Shown here: piece after piece, positions 54,201 through 64,000 of the stretch
Position numbering within the stretch: the stretch's first letter is position 1
How the letters are laid out: every line of letters starts with the position of its first letter
Assembly: GCA_030407005.1 (NCBI GenBank)
Contig: JAUDYN010000005.1
Coordinates: forward strand, 1,798,001-1,862,000
Length of the DNA stretch: 64,000 nt
Source: Desarmillaria ectypa
Lineage: Eukaryota; Basidiomycota; Agaricomycetes; Agaricales; Physalacriaceae
Direction: 5' to 3'
Program-made: the position numbers and the translations under genes
Notes under the pieces: generated by a model
What the model saw: only the letters and a program-made list of their open reading frames with translations
Databases searched by the model: none
Told to the model about the DNA's origin: nothing

Positions 54201-56048
54201 AATCAAGATTTTCATCAAGGAACTTGTCAAGTTGTTCCTGCTCATTTCAGTTGAGTGGGTAGACTTTGCAGTCTAGCATGGATTTGGCATTGGGGGTTAG
54301 CTCGATAGTGTGGTCCCAAGGTTTTTGGTCAGGTAATTCATCAAAGCTTTCTTTTGAGAATAAATCTTTAAAGCTTTGATACTGAGGAGGCACGAGCTCC
54401 TCAAAGGTCTTCTTCAGTTTCTCTGCATTTGCAGCTGCTGCCAATTCATTCACATGGTGTACTGCTTGAAGAATGATTTCTTCTTGCATGTTCACTGCAA
54501 GAATAGTTTCTCCTTCTTCCAGCTCTTCATCCCATCTATCTTCTTCATCAGCATCAGGAATTGGGAAGTAATTCTTTATGCAATGACATTGTCCAAATGT
54601 CATAGTTCCTAACTTTCAGTTGACTAGGGGATTATGGCGTTTAAGCTAGTCATGGCCCAAGTACACTGTCTTGGAACCCAAGTCTGTGACCACAAGATCG
54701 ATTCATTCGATATGGTCCCTGATGGTCATTCGGAGTTCTATAAATTCAGTTACATTGCCTGCCTTGTTATGGGTTCCATCTGCATTGTAAATGGGAATTG
54801 GGGAGGTGGCTTTTCTGGTGTCCAACTAGTGTTGTTGGACATATGTTTGATTGATAGAACTGCCTGTGCAGCCACTATCCAACAATGCTCAGGTTGTCAA
54901 TGTCTTCTTTCCCATACAGGGAGAGAGCTGGATATCCACCAAGAAGTCTCATCCTGAGCTCTTGGTACCATAGATATATCAGATCAGTTCATGAAGTTTG
55001 TAGAGTTGCTTGCATGCAAGACTCTCTTCAGTGTTCAAACTCTGGACAAGTTCATTGGTTATTTTTCCAAGTCATTTGGGATGAACCCAAATGGAGAGAA
55101 TGGCTTTGGCAGCTGCCAAGTTCTTGGTGGCCCAAACTGCTCATAGAGTCCAGTTGACTCTGAAAGGTGGGTACCACATGTGATTGTGTACCCCCTTGTT
55201 AGGCAGGATTTCGGGATTCAGTACCCTCTTGTTAGGCAGGCTTTCAGGTGTTGGGATACTGGCTTTGGACTGTTTTGCTTGCCATAGTCTAAAGGCAGTG
55301 TTGTCTTCTTCATCAGGTACTTCAACAATGGTAGTGGTTCTGTTACCGTGCCCTCTTTTTACTGCCTGGACACTAGTGGCTTCCCCCTGTTCTTCAGTTT
55401 GAGTTGCTTTCAGAACTTGAACTATCTCAGGAGGAGATAGAACTCAGCTTGCTGCTTCCGAGATTCTGCTACTATCCATTCTGGTGGAGTTGGCCATAGT
55501 GCCAGGTGCGAATCTAGTCAGCATTGCAGTCAGCTCTGCCACTTGGTTTCTCTCAACTAGACTGGATAGCACATGGCCCTGATCCTGGCCTTGGTGAGAG
55601 GCACTGTCCTGGTCCCTCACTGACCCTGGCGAGGTTGTTGGACTTGTCTCCCTGCTCGAGGGGAGCTCAGGAGCATTTGGACTTCTGGAAGGTCCGAGGA
55701 CATTCTGCCTACTAGCCCTAGCCTGCAGTTTTACCTGTGTATCTGGTGAGCTTCACTGTGCTAACTCAGTGGACTTCGTGGCAGTGCCAGCACCACCCAG
55801 CAAATCCTGCACTTCGTTAGGGGCTCGGGATTCACTATAGATAATCATGTCAGCTTCTTTCAGGAGTGTGATATACCTGTTCATTTTCAATTCTTTGAGG
55901 GTCTTTAGCTTCAGGGTCTGTGAAGTCATATGATATATATTGTTTGTAGATAATTGTCTAGAGGTATGCATATTAGTCCGACCCATAGAAGCTGAGGACT
56001 CACCTTTGAGAGACTCAGTTGAGCAAGAGGAATTGAACCCTTGTCGAC
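51265..56048 (-). pseudogene. pol: copy G pol, protease to chromodomain
   Basis: Minus strand: linker GRTNMHTSRQ...NRYITLLKEAD near 55990-55850; two polypurine copies near 55233-55190; protease LLDSGCTGSSINQTY near 54900-54845; RT YLNDILIFTKSLSEH near 53840-53790; RNase H KELLTIMLALEEWCHYLMG near 53275-53210; integrase zinc finger and core between about 52770 and 52050; chromodomain near 51630-51480; TAG 51267-51265. Numerous stops, mostly TGA or TAG, at former Arg or Gln codons. Confidence 0.9.
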
Positions 56049-56060
56049 CTATTCTTTTGC
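56017..56060 (-). promoter_or_regulatory. gag-pol junction hairpin, copy G
   Basis: Minus strand: AAAAGAATAG, then GGTCGA...TCAACT around the bulged C and CAAG...CTTG. One C-A mismatch in the outer stem. The -1 frame (GKRIGRQGFNSSCSTESLKGES) is fully open here, which supports a frameshift product. Confidence 0.65.
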
Positions 56061-57930
56061 CTCCTCAATCTTGGCTGTAGGTGGCACCACTTCGTTAGTG
56101 GGCCCTACTGACTGAATGTCCTTGAACTCTTTTCTTCTAGGGCAATCCTTGCTCATATGACCCTTTTCATCATAGTGAAAGCACCTGCCTTCTGCTCATT
56201 GTCCATCAATGTCCATGGGCTTCCCCACCTCTCCATATGTTATTCACCTTTCTGTTCCAGCATCCTGACTTGTCCCAGTGTTGGTTGTCAGCTTTGGTGC
56301 TGAGTAACTTATCACTCTAGTAACAGTCTTGCCACTGGGGTGTTGTTGTTATTATTATTGTTATTGGGGATGGGAATCCTTCTTCTACCCATCTCTGGGT
56401 GCACTGGTGGTTTGGTCAAAGACTCATTTACACTGTCACTCTTCATATATATGCAAGATTCTCTCCTTCCATTCTGAGTATAAGCATAGGATATTGACAC
56501 CCATGTTAGATATGAAGGTCATGTAGGAGGAAGGTACTCCTAGACATATGGCCTTCACCATAGCACCATGTTCATTCTCATCAGTCTACTGACCCACCAA
56601 TTTCACCTCTTCTTCCAACTTCTGGAAGTAATAGAAGGTGGGTTGCGCTCCCATGCAGAGGTCAAACATCTGCTTCTTGTGGATTTCCTCAATTGCAGGA
56701 TCTCAGAATTGATGTGAGACCATATCAACAAAGTCGGTCCAGTCAGGGTAGTGAAAATAGGCAGTGGATCCTATCATAGGCATTGCCAACCCAAAATTCA
56801 GATCTCTTATAGACCCACCAGTCCTTGGCAGCCCCTTCAAAATGAGAGATCACAAATAGTACCAGGTGTGATGACACCTCGAAATAGTGACAGAGCATCT
56901 TGAAATAAGTGATACAATCACCTACAAAGCATTCAATGTCATCATAGTCCCCTTTGAATAGGGAGAGAACCTTGATGAGGGTTAGTTTGATGCCCAAGTA
57001 GGGGGCATCAGTAGGTGCATTTCCAATGGGGTTGGAAATAGGATCGGGAGGTCCTTTTCTGGGGGGCAGTCTAGGGATTGAATATCAATCCACTCATGAT
57101 CCAACAGAGGGATATCCCCTTGGAGAGTCTGTTGGTCTGCCATGCTCTGGCTCCTTCTCTTTCTCTCTTCCAAGGTATTCCTCCATATCTTCTTGAACCA
57201 CTTCTTCTCATGCTAGCTCATCATGCATTTCTTGAATGTGCTTTTCTTTTTCAGCTAACGCATTCTGGACACATTGCTGAAGTTCCTCTATAGTTTTCGG
57301 CATAGAGAATGATTCTGCAGGAGTGGGGTCTGCAGGGTGAGTGTTGGTTGTCATGTCTTCTCTCATGCCTATGAATAGAAGACTACCACCCTGATAAGAG
57401 TGGTATCCTTGTTGACATGCTCAATGATGAGGTGGTGAATTGGGCAAGGGATGTGGTCTTGCAACTGGAGTATCAGGCAGGTAGTCAGGAATATTTGTAT
57501 ATTGGGGCTGGAAGTAGTCCAGCCCACTGTAGTGTCCATAATCAAAATTGAGCATTTTGCCCCTCTTCTGCCTCTTGGTCTGCCTCTAACTGCTATAACC
57601 TTCGAAGAAAACATTCCAGTTTCCACTGTTTATCCTTGTCTTGCGGCCATAGCCCTGGTAATAGGTTCCCAGTGGCGGTAGAGAAAAGGTTTTGGTGCCT
57701 ATTTGCATGAATGCAGGCACGAATGGTGGTGTTAGGATTGGGGCTCTGGATGATGTCACCTTGGTTGAGTGCCAACCACTCATCCATATTAGGTCTGGAC
57801 TCGGTCCAGAGCATTCTTTCTTTGATGTCGGTATGTTGAAGATTCCAGGCAGCAGTCCTGAAGGGGCCAAATAGGTCTCTGTTGACCTCAGAAAGGTCAG
57901 GTCAGTTGTAATCTGCCTCATTTGGATTAA
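56049..57930 (-). pseudogene. gag: copy G gag (ORF2)
   Basis: UAG at 56051-56049. Knuckle CFHYDEKGHMSKDC near 56200-56160, second Cys changed to Tyr. Capsid core FKGDYDDIECFVGDCITYF and AAKDWWVYKRSEFWVG near 56960-56780. Upstream, the coiled and Tyr-rich regions are recognisable to about 57600 and the ORF2-frame start region near 58060. Confidence 0.85.
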
Positions 57931-58372
57931 AGAGGCTGTCAGAGGTGGTGGGGATTGGCAGAATCAGGGGGTCAAGCTTCTCATCAGAGTCATTGGAGAG
58001 CTCAATGATGGGGAGAGAGTTTGAGGAGTCTATTGCCCAGGGATCATTGGCATGTCCTCAGTGCTAAGGTTCATAGGGATAGTTTTGATCCATCTCTGGA
58101 TCATTGGAGCCTCGGGGCTCAGGGGAGGGAGATGCAGACCATGGAGGTACTCTCCAGTTATGAGGTCAAAATGAGGGGGTTGAGGCATGGGGATGAGGGG
58201 AGGAAGTATGGGGGCAGAGGGTCCTCAAATGTAGCCTGTACATTCCTTGCATATTCCTCAGCTGGGGAGGAGGTGGAGGGGTTTGGGTCTGCTTCACAGA
58301 CCCAGGAACAAATGAGTGAAATTTCTTCTCGATCTCCCAGTCTGATGGGGGGTATCCTCTGAGAAAGGACAT
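57590..58372 (-). pseudogene. copy G ORF1
   Basis: Starts MSFLRGYPPSDWEIEKKFHSFVPG at 58372, a proline run, then RNMQGMYRL. Further on, in the same protein frame as D ORF1, SRPNMDEWLALNQGD and RACIHANR (57800-57720). Confirms that ORF1 is a real coding layer of the family. Confidence 0.75.
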
Positions 58373-58418
58373 GATCAGGGTGTCAGGGCAGGCAGGCAGG
58401 GATAGTTGGTAGTTGGGG

Positions 58419-58553
58419 TCACCTTTTGCAGTGAAGAAGTATCCATGCTTCTTCTTCATATATTAGTAAGAGAAGGGCAGTAAAAAGTATTAAAAGTGCA
58501 GCACCAATTATGATTGTTTGTTGATTGTTCTGGTTGTCATTGTTTCCAGACAT
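58419..58553 (-). CDS. small single-pass membrane ORF, copy G (intact, 44 aa)
   Basis: MSGNNDNQNNQQTIIIG, then AALLILFTALLLLIY, then EEEAWILLHCKR. The same layout as the other copies despite low identity: polar head, one span, EEE tail. Function unknown. Confidence 0.45.
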   Translation of the reverse strand: MSGNNDNQNNQQTIIIGAALLILFTALLLLIYEEEAWILLHCKR

Positions 58554-58599
58554 GAGTTGGTGCATCTTTTACAGCTAGCATATAAGATGTGGGAGGAGT

Positions 58600-59011
58600 A
58601 CCTTTTGACTAATGTTAGGACCCTGTCTATACATCTGACTTGGGACATAAGTGTTTTCTCTAGGCTATCTCATGTTCAGACAATCACCCATTAATGAGAG
58701 GTTGACTTTAGTCTTTGGTGTGATGCAGTAGAAGGTATATGAATCTAATTTAGTCAAAAGGTAGAGTACAATGGTGAAAACTACTCTACTTATATACTGA
58801 AAGTATGGTGTTTATTAATAGGTGAAATGATATCATCCATGAGAGAATAGTGTGTAAGTTGGATGGATCATAGGCAAATAGGAGTGAACTAGGGTATGAA
58901 TCATCAAGTAATGGGGTGGTCATTGGTGAATATGTTGATATGGACTGAGATAAGATGTGCGGTGTTATGGATATGATGAGATAAGATAAGATAAATGGAA
59001 AAATTGTAACA
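58600..59011 (-). repeat. 5' LTR and self-primer PBS of copy G
   Basis: LTR 58613-59011. PBS TTAGTCAAAAGGT (58612-58600) is perfectly complementary over 13 nt to ACCTTTTGACTAA in the LTR, downstream of TATATAAG. The sequence differs from that of D while the pairing is kept. Confidence 0.85.
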
Positions 59012-60057
59012 GATGAGATATATGGGCAGGATCAGAGGATAGATATAAGTATCTTCAACTGCTAGTAATAAACATATACATTCAGGCTACAGATACTAGT
59101 GCATGAGTGTATAAGCAGGAACCCAACCAATATATCATTTAACATACCTAACATGCTCTCTCCAGCTCAAAACTATTATTTAGCTCAGCTATCTCAGCAC
59201 TTCTTCATTCTCTACCTGTATCAAGTTGTTGTACTTCCATGTGTACACTGGATGTGAATAGAGATAAAGATCAAGAGCAAGCACCAAGCAATTTATCAAC
59301 CTGATGAATCTGAGCAGAATTCAAACTCTGATTAGTAATGAAGAAGAGATCATGTATTAATTATATTTTAGTGCCCTTGTCATACTGTAAAACTATTATA
59401 TTCACAATATGTATAATAGATTTGAGTCAGGATTAAAAAATCTTGACTGTCTCATTGATAGTTGTTTTTCAAGAAATATATTTGCTAGTGAGAGACACTC
59501 TTGTCAGTCAAGCTGTGGGTAAGTGGCTGTACCTCAGGCATTCAAAGGAGTAGAATTTCCTGTCTTTCTTTCACCACCATCTGTCAGCACTTGAAGAGAC
59601 TTCAAAACTGCCTGGGATTCATTCTGTAAGTAAGCTAAAATATTCTTCTCCTTTCCCTCTTCCTTCCTCCTTCTCTTTTTTTTTTCTTTTTTTTCTTTTT
59701 CTCTCTGACTGACCCACAAGCATCAGTAGCTAGCCAAGATTTATTTATTTTGTTACAAGTTAAATTTATGTATTTGTCTGCACCATCTTGCTGCTGATAT
59801 TACTCAGTCATAGCAACCGGAACCTTCAGAGCAAATGATCTGAATAAAGAACAGTAAAAGATAACCTAAGACTCACATTAAAATGATAAGGAAAAACAGG
59901 ATGAAGTACATGCTTGTGTACATCTAGGTTTTTGATATATCCATTTAGCAGTGGCCTGGAAATCAGTGAGAATGCCCTTTCATTTTCCAGTTGAATCAAA
60001 ATTGATGCAAATAGCAGACATCCCATTGTTGGAAGTTAGCATTTCTCGGGACAACAT
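59012..60057. other. intergenic, CpG-free edge of the repeat block
   Basis: No supportable gene. I see no CG from 59012 to about 59815, so this stretch has decayed like the old elements and may be an older unrecognised repeat or repeat-flanking DNA. A polypyrimidine run lies at about 59644-59706. CpG reappears at 59816 and is common from about 60050, at the start of gene space. Confidence 0.6.
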
Positions 60058-60750
60058 TCAAGTAGAATACAAGCGCTCCTTGTCTATATATTCAGCAATA
60101 ACCGGCGGCACCTTGTCCCGCCATGTCCCTTTACCAAACTTGATAGCATTCCTGACGGCAGTCGAACTATACGCCGCAAACTCGTCCGAGATCGCCGCTG
60201 GTACAACCTTTTCTCTCCCTCCGACTCGCTCCACCGTCGCCCAGACATCAATTCCACCTGCTCCTACCCTTGGTGCATACAAGATCCTTGCCCGGCTCTC
60301 AAAGAAGAACCCTCTCAGCTCAGCAGTCATGTCCTTCCCTGTGTAGTACTTCTCTGCAAACACCCTCTCTACCGTATCCCAGCCCATCACGAAATCCCAC
60401 GTAGCGCTCGGCATCTCTGAATGCAGCCTTCGTGCCTTGCCTACAAAAGTCGGCTCATCGATGACCGTGATAGGGAGCCCCAGGAGCGCCATCATGCTTT
60501 GGCGCTGGGCGAGAGTGGCGTCTCCAGGCGCGAGTTTCTTATCGGCATTAGTCGTAGAGAGCATGAGGATCCGGGCGTCATAGTCATTGCCGCAGAGGGC
60601 GAGGGCGAGGTGTGCGAGTGTCGGTGGGTTGAAGGACGAGTCGAGGATGAGCACTTTGGCGCCGTGGCGGAGTTTGGGAAGGAGCGTCATCGTGAGTGAC
60701 GTCATGGTAATGCCGCCAGTCGCGACGCCTCTTTCACTTCTACCACCCAC
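60058..60750 (-). CDS. nicotinamide mononucleotide adenylyltransferase, Pof1-like
   Basis: 230 aa, no intron seen. It joins NMN (or NaMN) to AMP from ATP to make NAD, in the last step of NAD synthesis. SSFNPPTLAHLAL (residues 38-50) is the nucleotidyltransferase ATP site of the (H/T)xGH type, MGWDTVERVFAEKYY (about 118-132) fits the loop seen in this subfamily, and YSSTAVRNA (194-202) is the ISSTxxR-like phosphate-binding motif. Length suits the fungal Pof1-like branch better than the longer Nma1/2 type. The start could instead be Met16 or Met21, since the first 15 residues are not conserved-looking. CpG-rich and undamaged, about 1 kb from dead transposons. Confidence 0.85.
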   Translation of the reverse strand: MGGRSERGVATGGITMTSLTMTLLPKLRHGAKVLILDSSFNPPTLAHLALALCGNDYDARILMLSTTNADKKLAPGDATLAQRQSMMALLGLPITVIDEPTFVGKARRLHSEMPSATWDFVMGWDTVERVFAEKYYTGKDMTAELRGFFFESRARILYAPRVGAGGIDVWATVERVGGREKVVPAAISDEFAAYSSTAVRNAIKFGKGTWRDKVPPVIAEYIDKERLYST

Positions 60751-61949
60751 ATTCTTTTCGTCTCCTGCTGCCTACACGCCACCATCTCGGATTATCTATG
60801 GCTGCCTATGACCATTGGTCTCTATCGTATCAGTACCTTGACCATCGAGCAGTAATCGTAGGCGCGATAATCTAAACTGCAACTGGCGCGCAAGGCGGTT
60901 GTATGTCCTATGTTTTGACGTGTGCGATATTGATGCTGGTAGACTATTTAGGTTCCCTAGGTGTCTGGATGTTATCGCTCTCATATCGAGGCTGCGCTCT
61001 CGGTGTCATCTTGAATGGAGTGGCACAAAATGTTACAATCCGTATTTCTGTGCGATGCAGTGGCCTGATCGTCGTTGTAAAGGTCCTCTTCAAGTTCCTC
61101 GTTCTAGCTGGTGAGTATCACTAATACCGTCTTGCTCGTCATCGATAACACTTAACGTCATTTATATTTCAACCATCACAGCATTCCTACAGTGAACATC
61201 CTTATGGGTGTACATCGAGGTAAAACCCGCAGATTGGGATGATTAGTCTTCGTCGGCATAATTGCAACATATAATACTAGTGAATGATCAATCGATCCTA
61301 TTGGTACCTGACTACATTGGCTTCTGCAGCTCGAAGTAGTATCATTGCCCCAATGAGACTATTTCGTCTAAAGATTCTACGTTCCACCTGTCGCTCGCCA
61401 CCATTCGTTCGGTCAATGGACCTCAGGTCCCGGTCCCCGGCTACCTTTGCACCCGTTCCCACTTCTTCGACTTGGGTCCGCGCCAAGTTTCCGGCTGATT
61501 CATGTATTCTTCTTAGGTGTCGTTTCATCGGCCGTTCAATATCGGGGCAATGATACTCCTAGCCGCAATAAGGAACATATAGATGTAGATGTTCATGCAA
61601 TAACTTTGCATAATTGTAGCCTATCTTTTTCTTGTTGTTCCTTTGTCCAAGGCGAGCAGTAAACCTACGTCCACTAGTTATATCCCAACCAGTTATTCCT
61701 AAAATCAGGTTTCGATATCTTTATTACTGCCAGGCGAAGCGCTCAAGAGCTACCGGCGAATGGGTGAGGTACGTGAACTGATTCCATATGCACACGTTTG
61801 ATCTTAGGCTATCATCTGCTCTGCTTCAAACCCATTTGTGAGGAACATAAGGAGCAGAGAGGAGATAAGGTCCTCGGCTCACGGAAAGGACGACTTCTTA
61901 AGAATGAGAGCAGAGTGATCAAGTATCCACCCACAGCCATTCATCCGCA
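60751..61949. other. intergenic; one weak candidate small gene
   Basis: A plus-strand frame from 60903 (hydrophobic, about 69 codons) reaches a GTGAGT donor at 61111. A plausible intron with CTTAAC and CACAG ends at 61181, and four codons later there is TGA (61193-61195). This would give a membrane protein of about 73 aa, but no start context or family is recognisable. Nothing else supportable; the other frames look like noise. The promoter of the P450 gene should lie at the right end. Confidence 0.25.
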
Positions 61950-64000
61950 ATGAATTCTCTGCTCCTGCTAGCATCTTTTTCACTTGGTGTCTTACTGTTA
62001 TATCGCCTATTCTACCTTTCAACTTGGCGTCGACGTCTACCTCTTCCTCCTGGCCCCAAGGGACTCCCGCTCATAGGGAACCTTTGGGATGTGCCCTCAG
62101 AGTATCCATGGCTTACCTACGCTCAATGGACTACTACCTACGGCGACGTCTTTTATTTGGATACTCCTGGTAATCCGACCGTTGTAATTAACTCTGCACT
62201 CGCAGCAGCAGATCTGTTCGAAAAGCGTTCTGGGAATTATTCCGATAGACCAGGTACGGATGGAGAATACTCCAACATCTCAGACTTGGTAATGCCGTCC
62301 AGATTTCACCATGACCAAGTTAGCGGGGTGGGGGAATTTCTTGACTTTCATGAGATATTCGAACTGGTGGAGGTCAGTACAACCAGGTTCTCTGTTAATA
62401 TTGCCTGACGTCTCTTCATAGAAAGCATCGTCGAATGCTTCACGGATACTTCCAGCTTCGTGCCGTTCCGGCTTATTATCCTGTGCAGATGAAAGCGACG
62501 TCGGTCTTGCTACAACAATTCCTTCGATCTCCAGATGCGTTTTTTCATCATGTTCGGCAGTACGTACCTGCCGCACTATATTCATAGAAGCTGACGACCT
62601 TCTAGCCATGCTGGCTCAATCATCATGAAAACCGTTTATGGGTATGATGTCGATCCAAATGGCGATCGATTTGTGGACATGGTGGATCGAGCTATGGAAA
62701 GTGTTCGCATCATTGGGAACGTAGGGACCTTTCTCGTTGACTACATCCCAAGTTTGAAATACCTTCCGCGTGAGTGTAATCTTGTTTAACTATCAGATTG
62801 GCATTAACATTCACTGGTCCATACAGGGTGGTTTCCTGGTACAAAATTCATGAGCTCTGCAGATGTCTGGAGAAAGGATGTTGAGGCCATGGAAGAAGAA
62901 CCATTTAAACACGCCTTAGATTCACTGGTATATCTTCACTTACTTATTGATTGACATTGGTCGCATTGACTCTCCTCAAGGCCAGTGGCGCGGCGCCGTC
63001 TTCATTTGTCTCTGTAAATCTAACAAAGATGAAAAATGTCGATGCGTCGGAGAAGGCAACATATCTTGAAGTCATCCGGAATACAGCCGCAGTAGCCTTC
63101 GCCGGTAGGTTGCATTCTGTATTTCTTGCTGAGCATCTGATCTTATGTCTTGGTTAGCCGGCGCCGACACTGTAAGCCCCCACCTTGTGCATCGTGTGAA
63201 GTCTTTCTTATTGCTGCAAAGACTGTGTCAGCCGTCCTTTCTGCGATACTCGCTTTCCTACTTTACCCCGAGGTGCAAGCCAAAGCTCAAGCCGAGCTCG
63301 ACGCTGTTGTCGGCCATACCCGGCTGCCAAATTTTGATGATCGCGCGCAGCTACCATACATTAACGCCGTTTTGCTGGAAGCATTGAGATGGAATCCTGT
63401 TGTGCCTTTGGGTATATAATTTAATATCCACATTTATTGGCATTCATAGCTTTCGATTTAGGTGCCGCTCATCGTACTGTGAAAGAGGACGTTTATAGAG
63501 GTTATTACATCCCTGCAGGTATGGTCTGACTACGTTTTCTTCGTCAGTTTATACTCATCTCCCTTGTAGGCACGACCATTGTAGGTAACGTTTGGTGAGT
63601 GACAATTCAATATCGGTGTATGCTATCCAGGCTTTAGATTGACATTTGATGTAGGGCCATACTGCACGACGAAAAAGACTATCCCAATCCGCTAGTCTTC
63701 GATCCTGACCGCTTCATGCCAGGGGATGGGAAAGAACCCCAACCGGAACCCACAGCCGCGTTTGGTTTTGGAAGACGGTGCGTTTGATATCATTCCATTC
63801 AACCATCTCTCTTGCTGATATTTCTTCAGTGTTTGTCCCGGCCGTCATCTCGCATTGAATACCGCGTGGATTGCTGTCGCGTCCATAGCGGCGACTTTGT
63901 CATTTTCCAAGGCCGTGGATTCTGAAGGCCGTGTCGTTGAACCTAGTGATACTTATACAGATGGTTTTCTGAGGTAGGGCGTACGCTGCTATCATCCAAT
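61950..64000 (+). CDS. cytochrome P450 monooxygenase, 3' end beyond window
   Basis: Twelve exons inferred from GT/AG and frame: 61950-62253, 62303-62372, 62422-62559, 62606-62769, 62827-62927, 62981-63104, 63158-63171, 63222-63411, 63462-63518, 63570-63594, 63655-63777, 63830-63973. All phases close. A membrane anchor (residues 1-22) is followed by [12 protein letters not shown], helix C WWRKHRR, I-helix AGADTT (on a 14-nt exon and its neighbour), ExxR as EALR, FDPDRF, and the haem loop FGFGRRVCPGRH with its Cys. It is a microsomal haem oxygenase that takes electrons from P450 reductase; substrate unknown. Roughly 30-45 C-terminal residues are missing. Confidence 0.92.

Larger units (their letters stand above)
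50842..59011 (-). mobile_element. Family 1 copy G, structurally full length, decayed (8.2 kb)
   Basis: Perfect target duplication gatga (50837-50841, 59012-59016). LTRs 50842-51232 (391 bp) and 58613-59011 (399 bp). Contains every family 1 part in order with no large insertion, so it is the best structural comparison for D. Almost no CpG remains and stops are numerous. Confidence 0.94.

Noticed and set aside
59644..59706. Polypyrimidine run as poly-A tail of a LINE or SINE (antisense)
   Set aside because: It is a mixed C/T run with no adjacent element body or target duplication that I could find.
62280..62609. 109-codon minus-strand frame
   Set aside because: Overlaps P450 exons and introns on the other strand; no domain.
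1..64000. CRISPR arrays, rRNA genes, bacterial-type operons
   Set aside because: No spaced direct repeats, no rRNA-like conserved blocks, and the genome is fungal.

Overview
This window comes from a filamentous fungus, most likely an agaricomycete (mushroom-forming basidiomycete). The evidence is a cytochrome P450 gene cut by many 46-57 bp GT-AG introns, a fungal-type NMN adenylyltransferase, and Ty3/gypsy chromovirus-like retroelements that have lost CpG through C-to-T change. About 59 kb is one nested retrotransposon cluster. Only the last 4-5 kb looks like ordinary gene space.

Layout. Two LTR-retrotransposon families make up the cluster. Family 1 is a chromodomain Ty3/gypsy element with LTRs of about 370-430 bp and 5-bp target duplications. 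It has seven copies, named here A to G. Family 2 (K) has 1.29-1.43 kb LTRs and 4-bp target duplications. Copy B is the host copy (+ strand; 6090-8522, 35428-35985 and 49262-50834). A (1-6089, cut by the window edge) lies at its left. C (8523-35422, TSD aacag) and E (35986-49256, minus, TSD ataga) are inserted in it. C holds the full K1 element (20469-30985) and a minus K2 LTR. The K2 LTR is itself split by D (10594-19096, minus, TSD atcta), the youngest copy, with LTRs differing at one visible base. E holds F (37226-42391, TSD gatag/ggtag), which holds the solo K3 LTR (39433-40792). G (50842-59011, minus, TSD gatga) sits 2 bp beyond the end of B. This is a four-deep nest: B > C > K > D.

How family 1 works, read from D and checked in the decayed copies. 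The order is LTR, a PBS complementary to the element's own predicted mRNA 5' end (self-priming of the Tf1/sushi type), a small single-pass membrane ORF, a proline-rich/acidic ORF1, gag with a CCHC knuckle in an overlapping frame, an amber codon followed by a covarying hairpin with pol in the -1 frame, a central polypurine tract, PR-RT-RNaseH-IN-chromodomain, a second covarying hairpin, the PPT and the LTR. All copies carry stops, mostly at former CGA codons. Family 2 appears to be built gag/pro/pol in three frames, with the same GGGTTTT slippery heptamer at each junction. It is also strikingly rich in ACTAGT.

Right flank. A CpG-free stretch (59012-about 59815) ends the repeat block. Then come a Pof1-like NMN adenylyltransferase (minus, 60058-60750), about 1.2 kb with one weak candidate small gene, and a P450 gene (plus, from 61950) that runs off the window.
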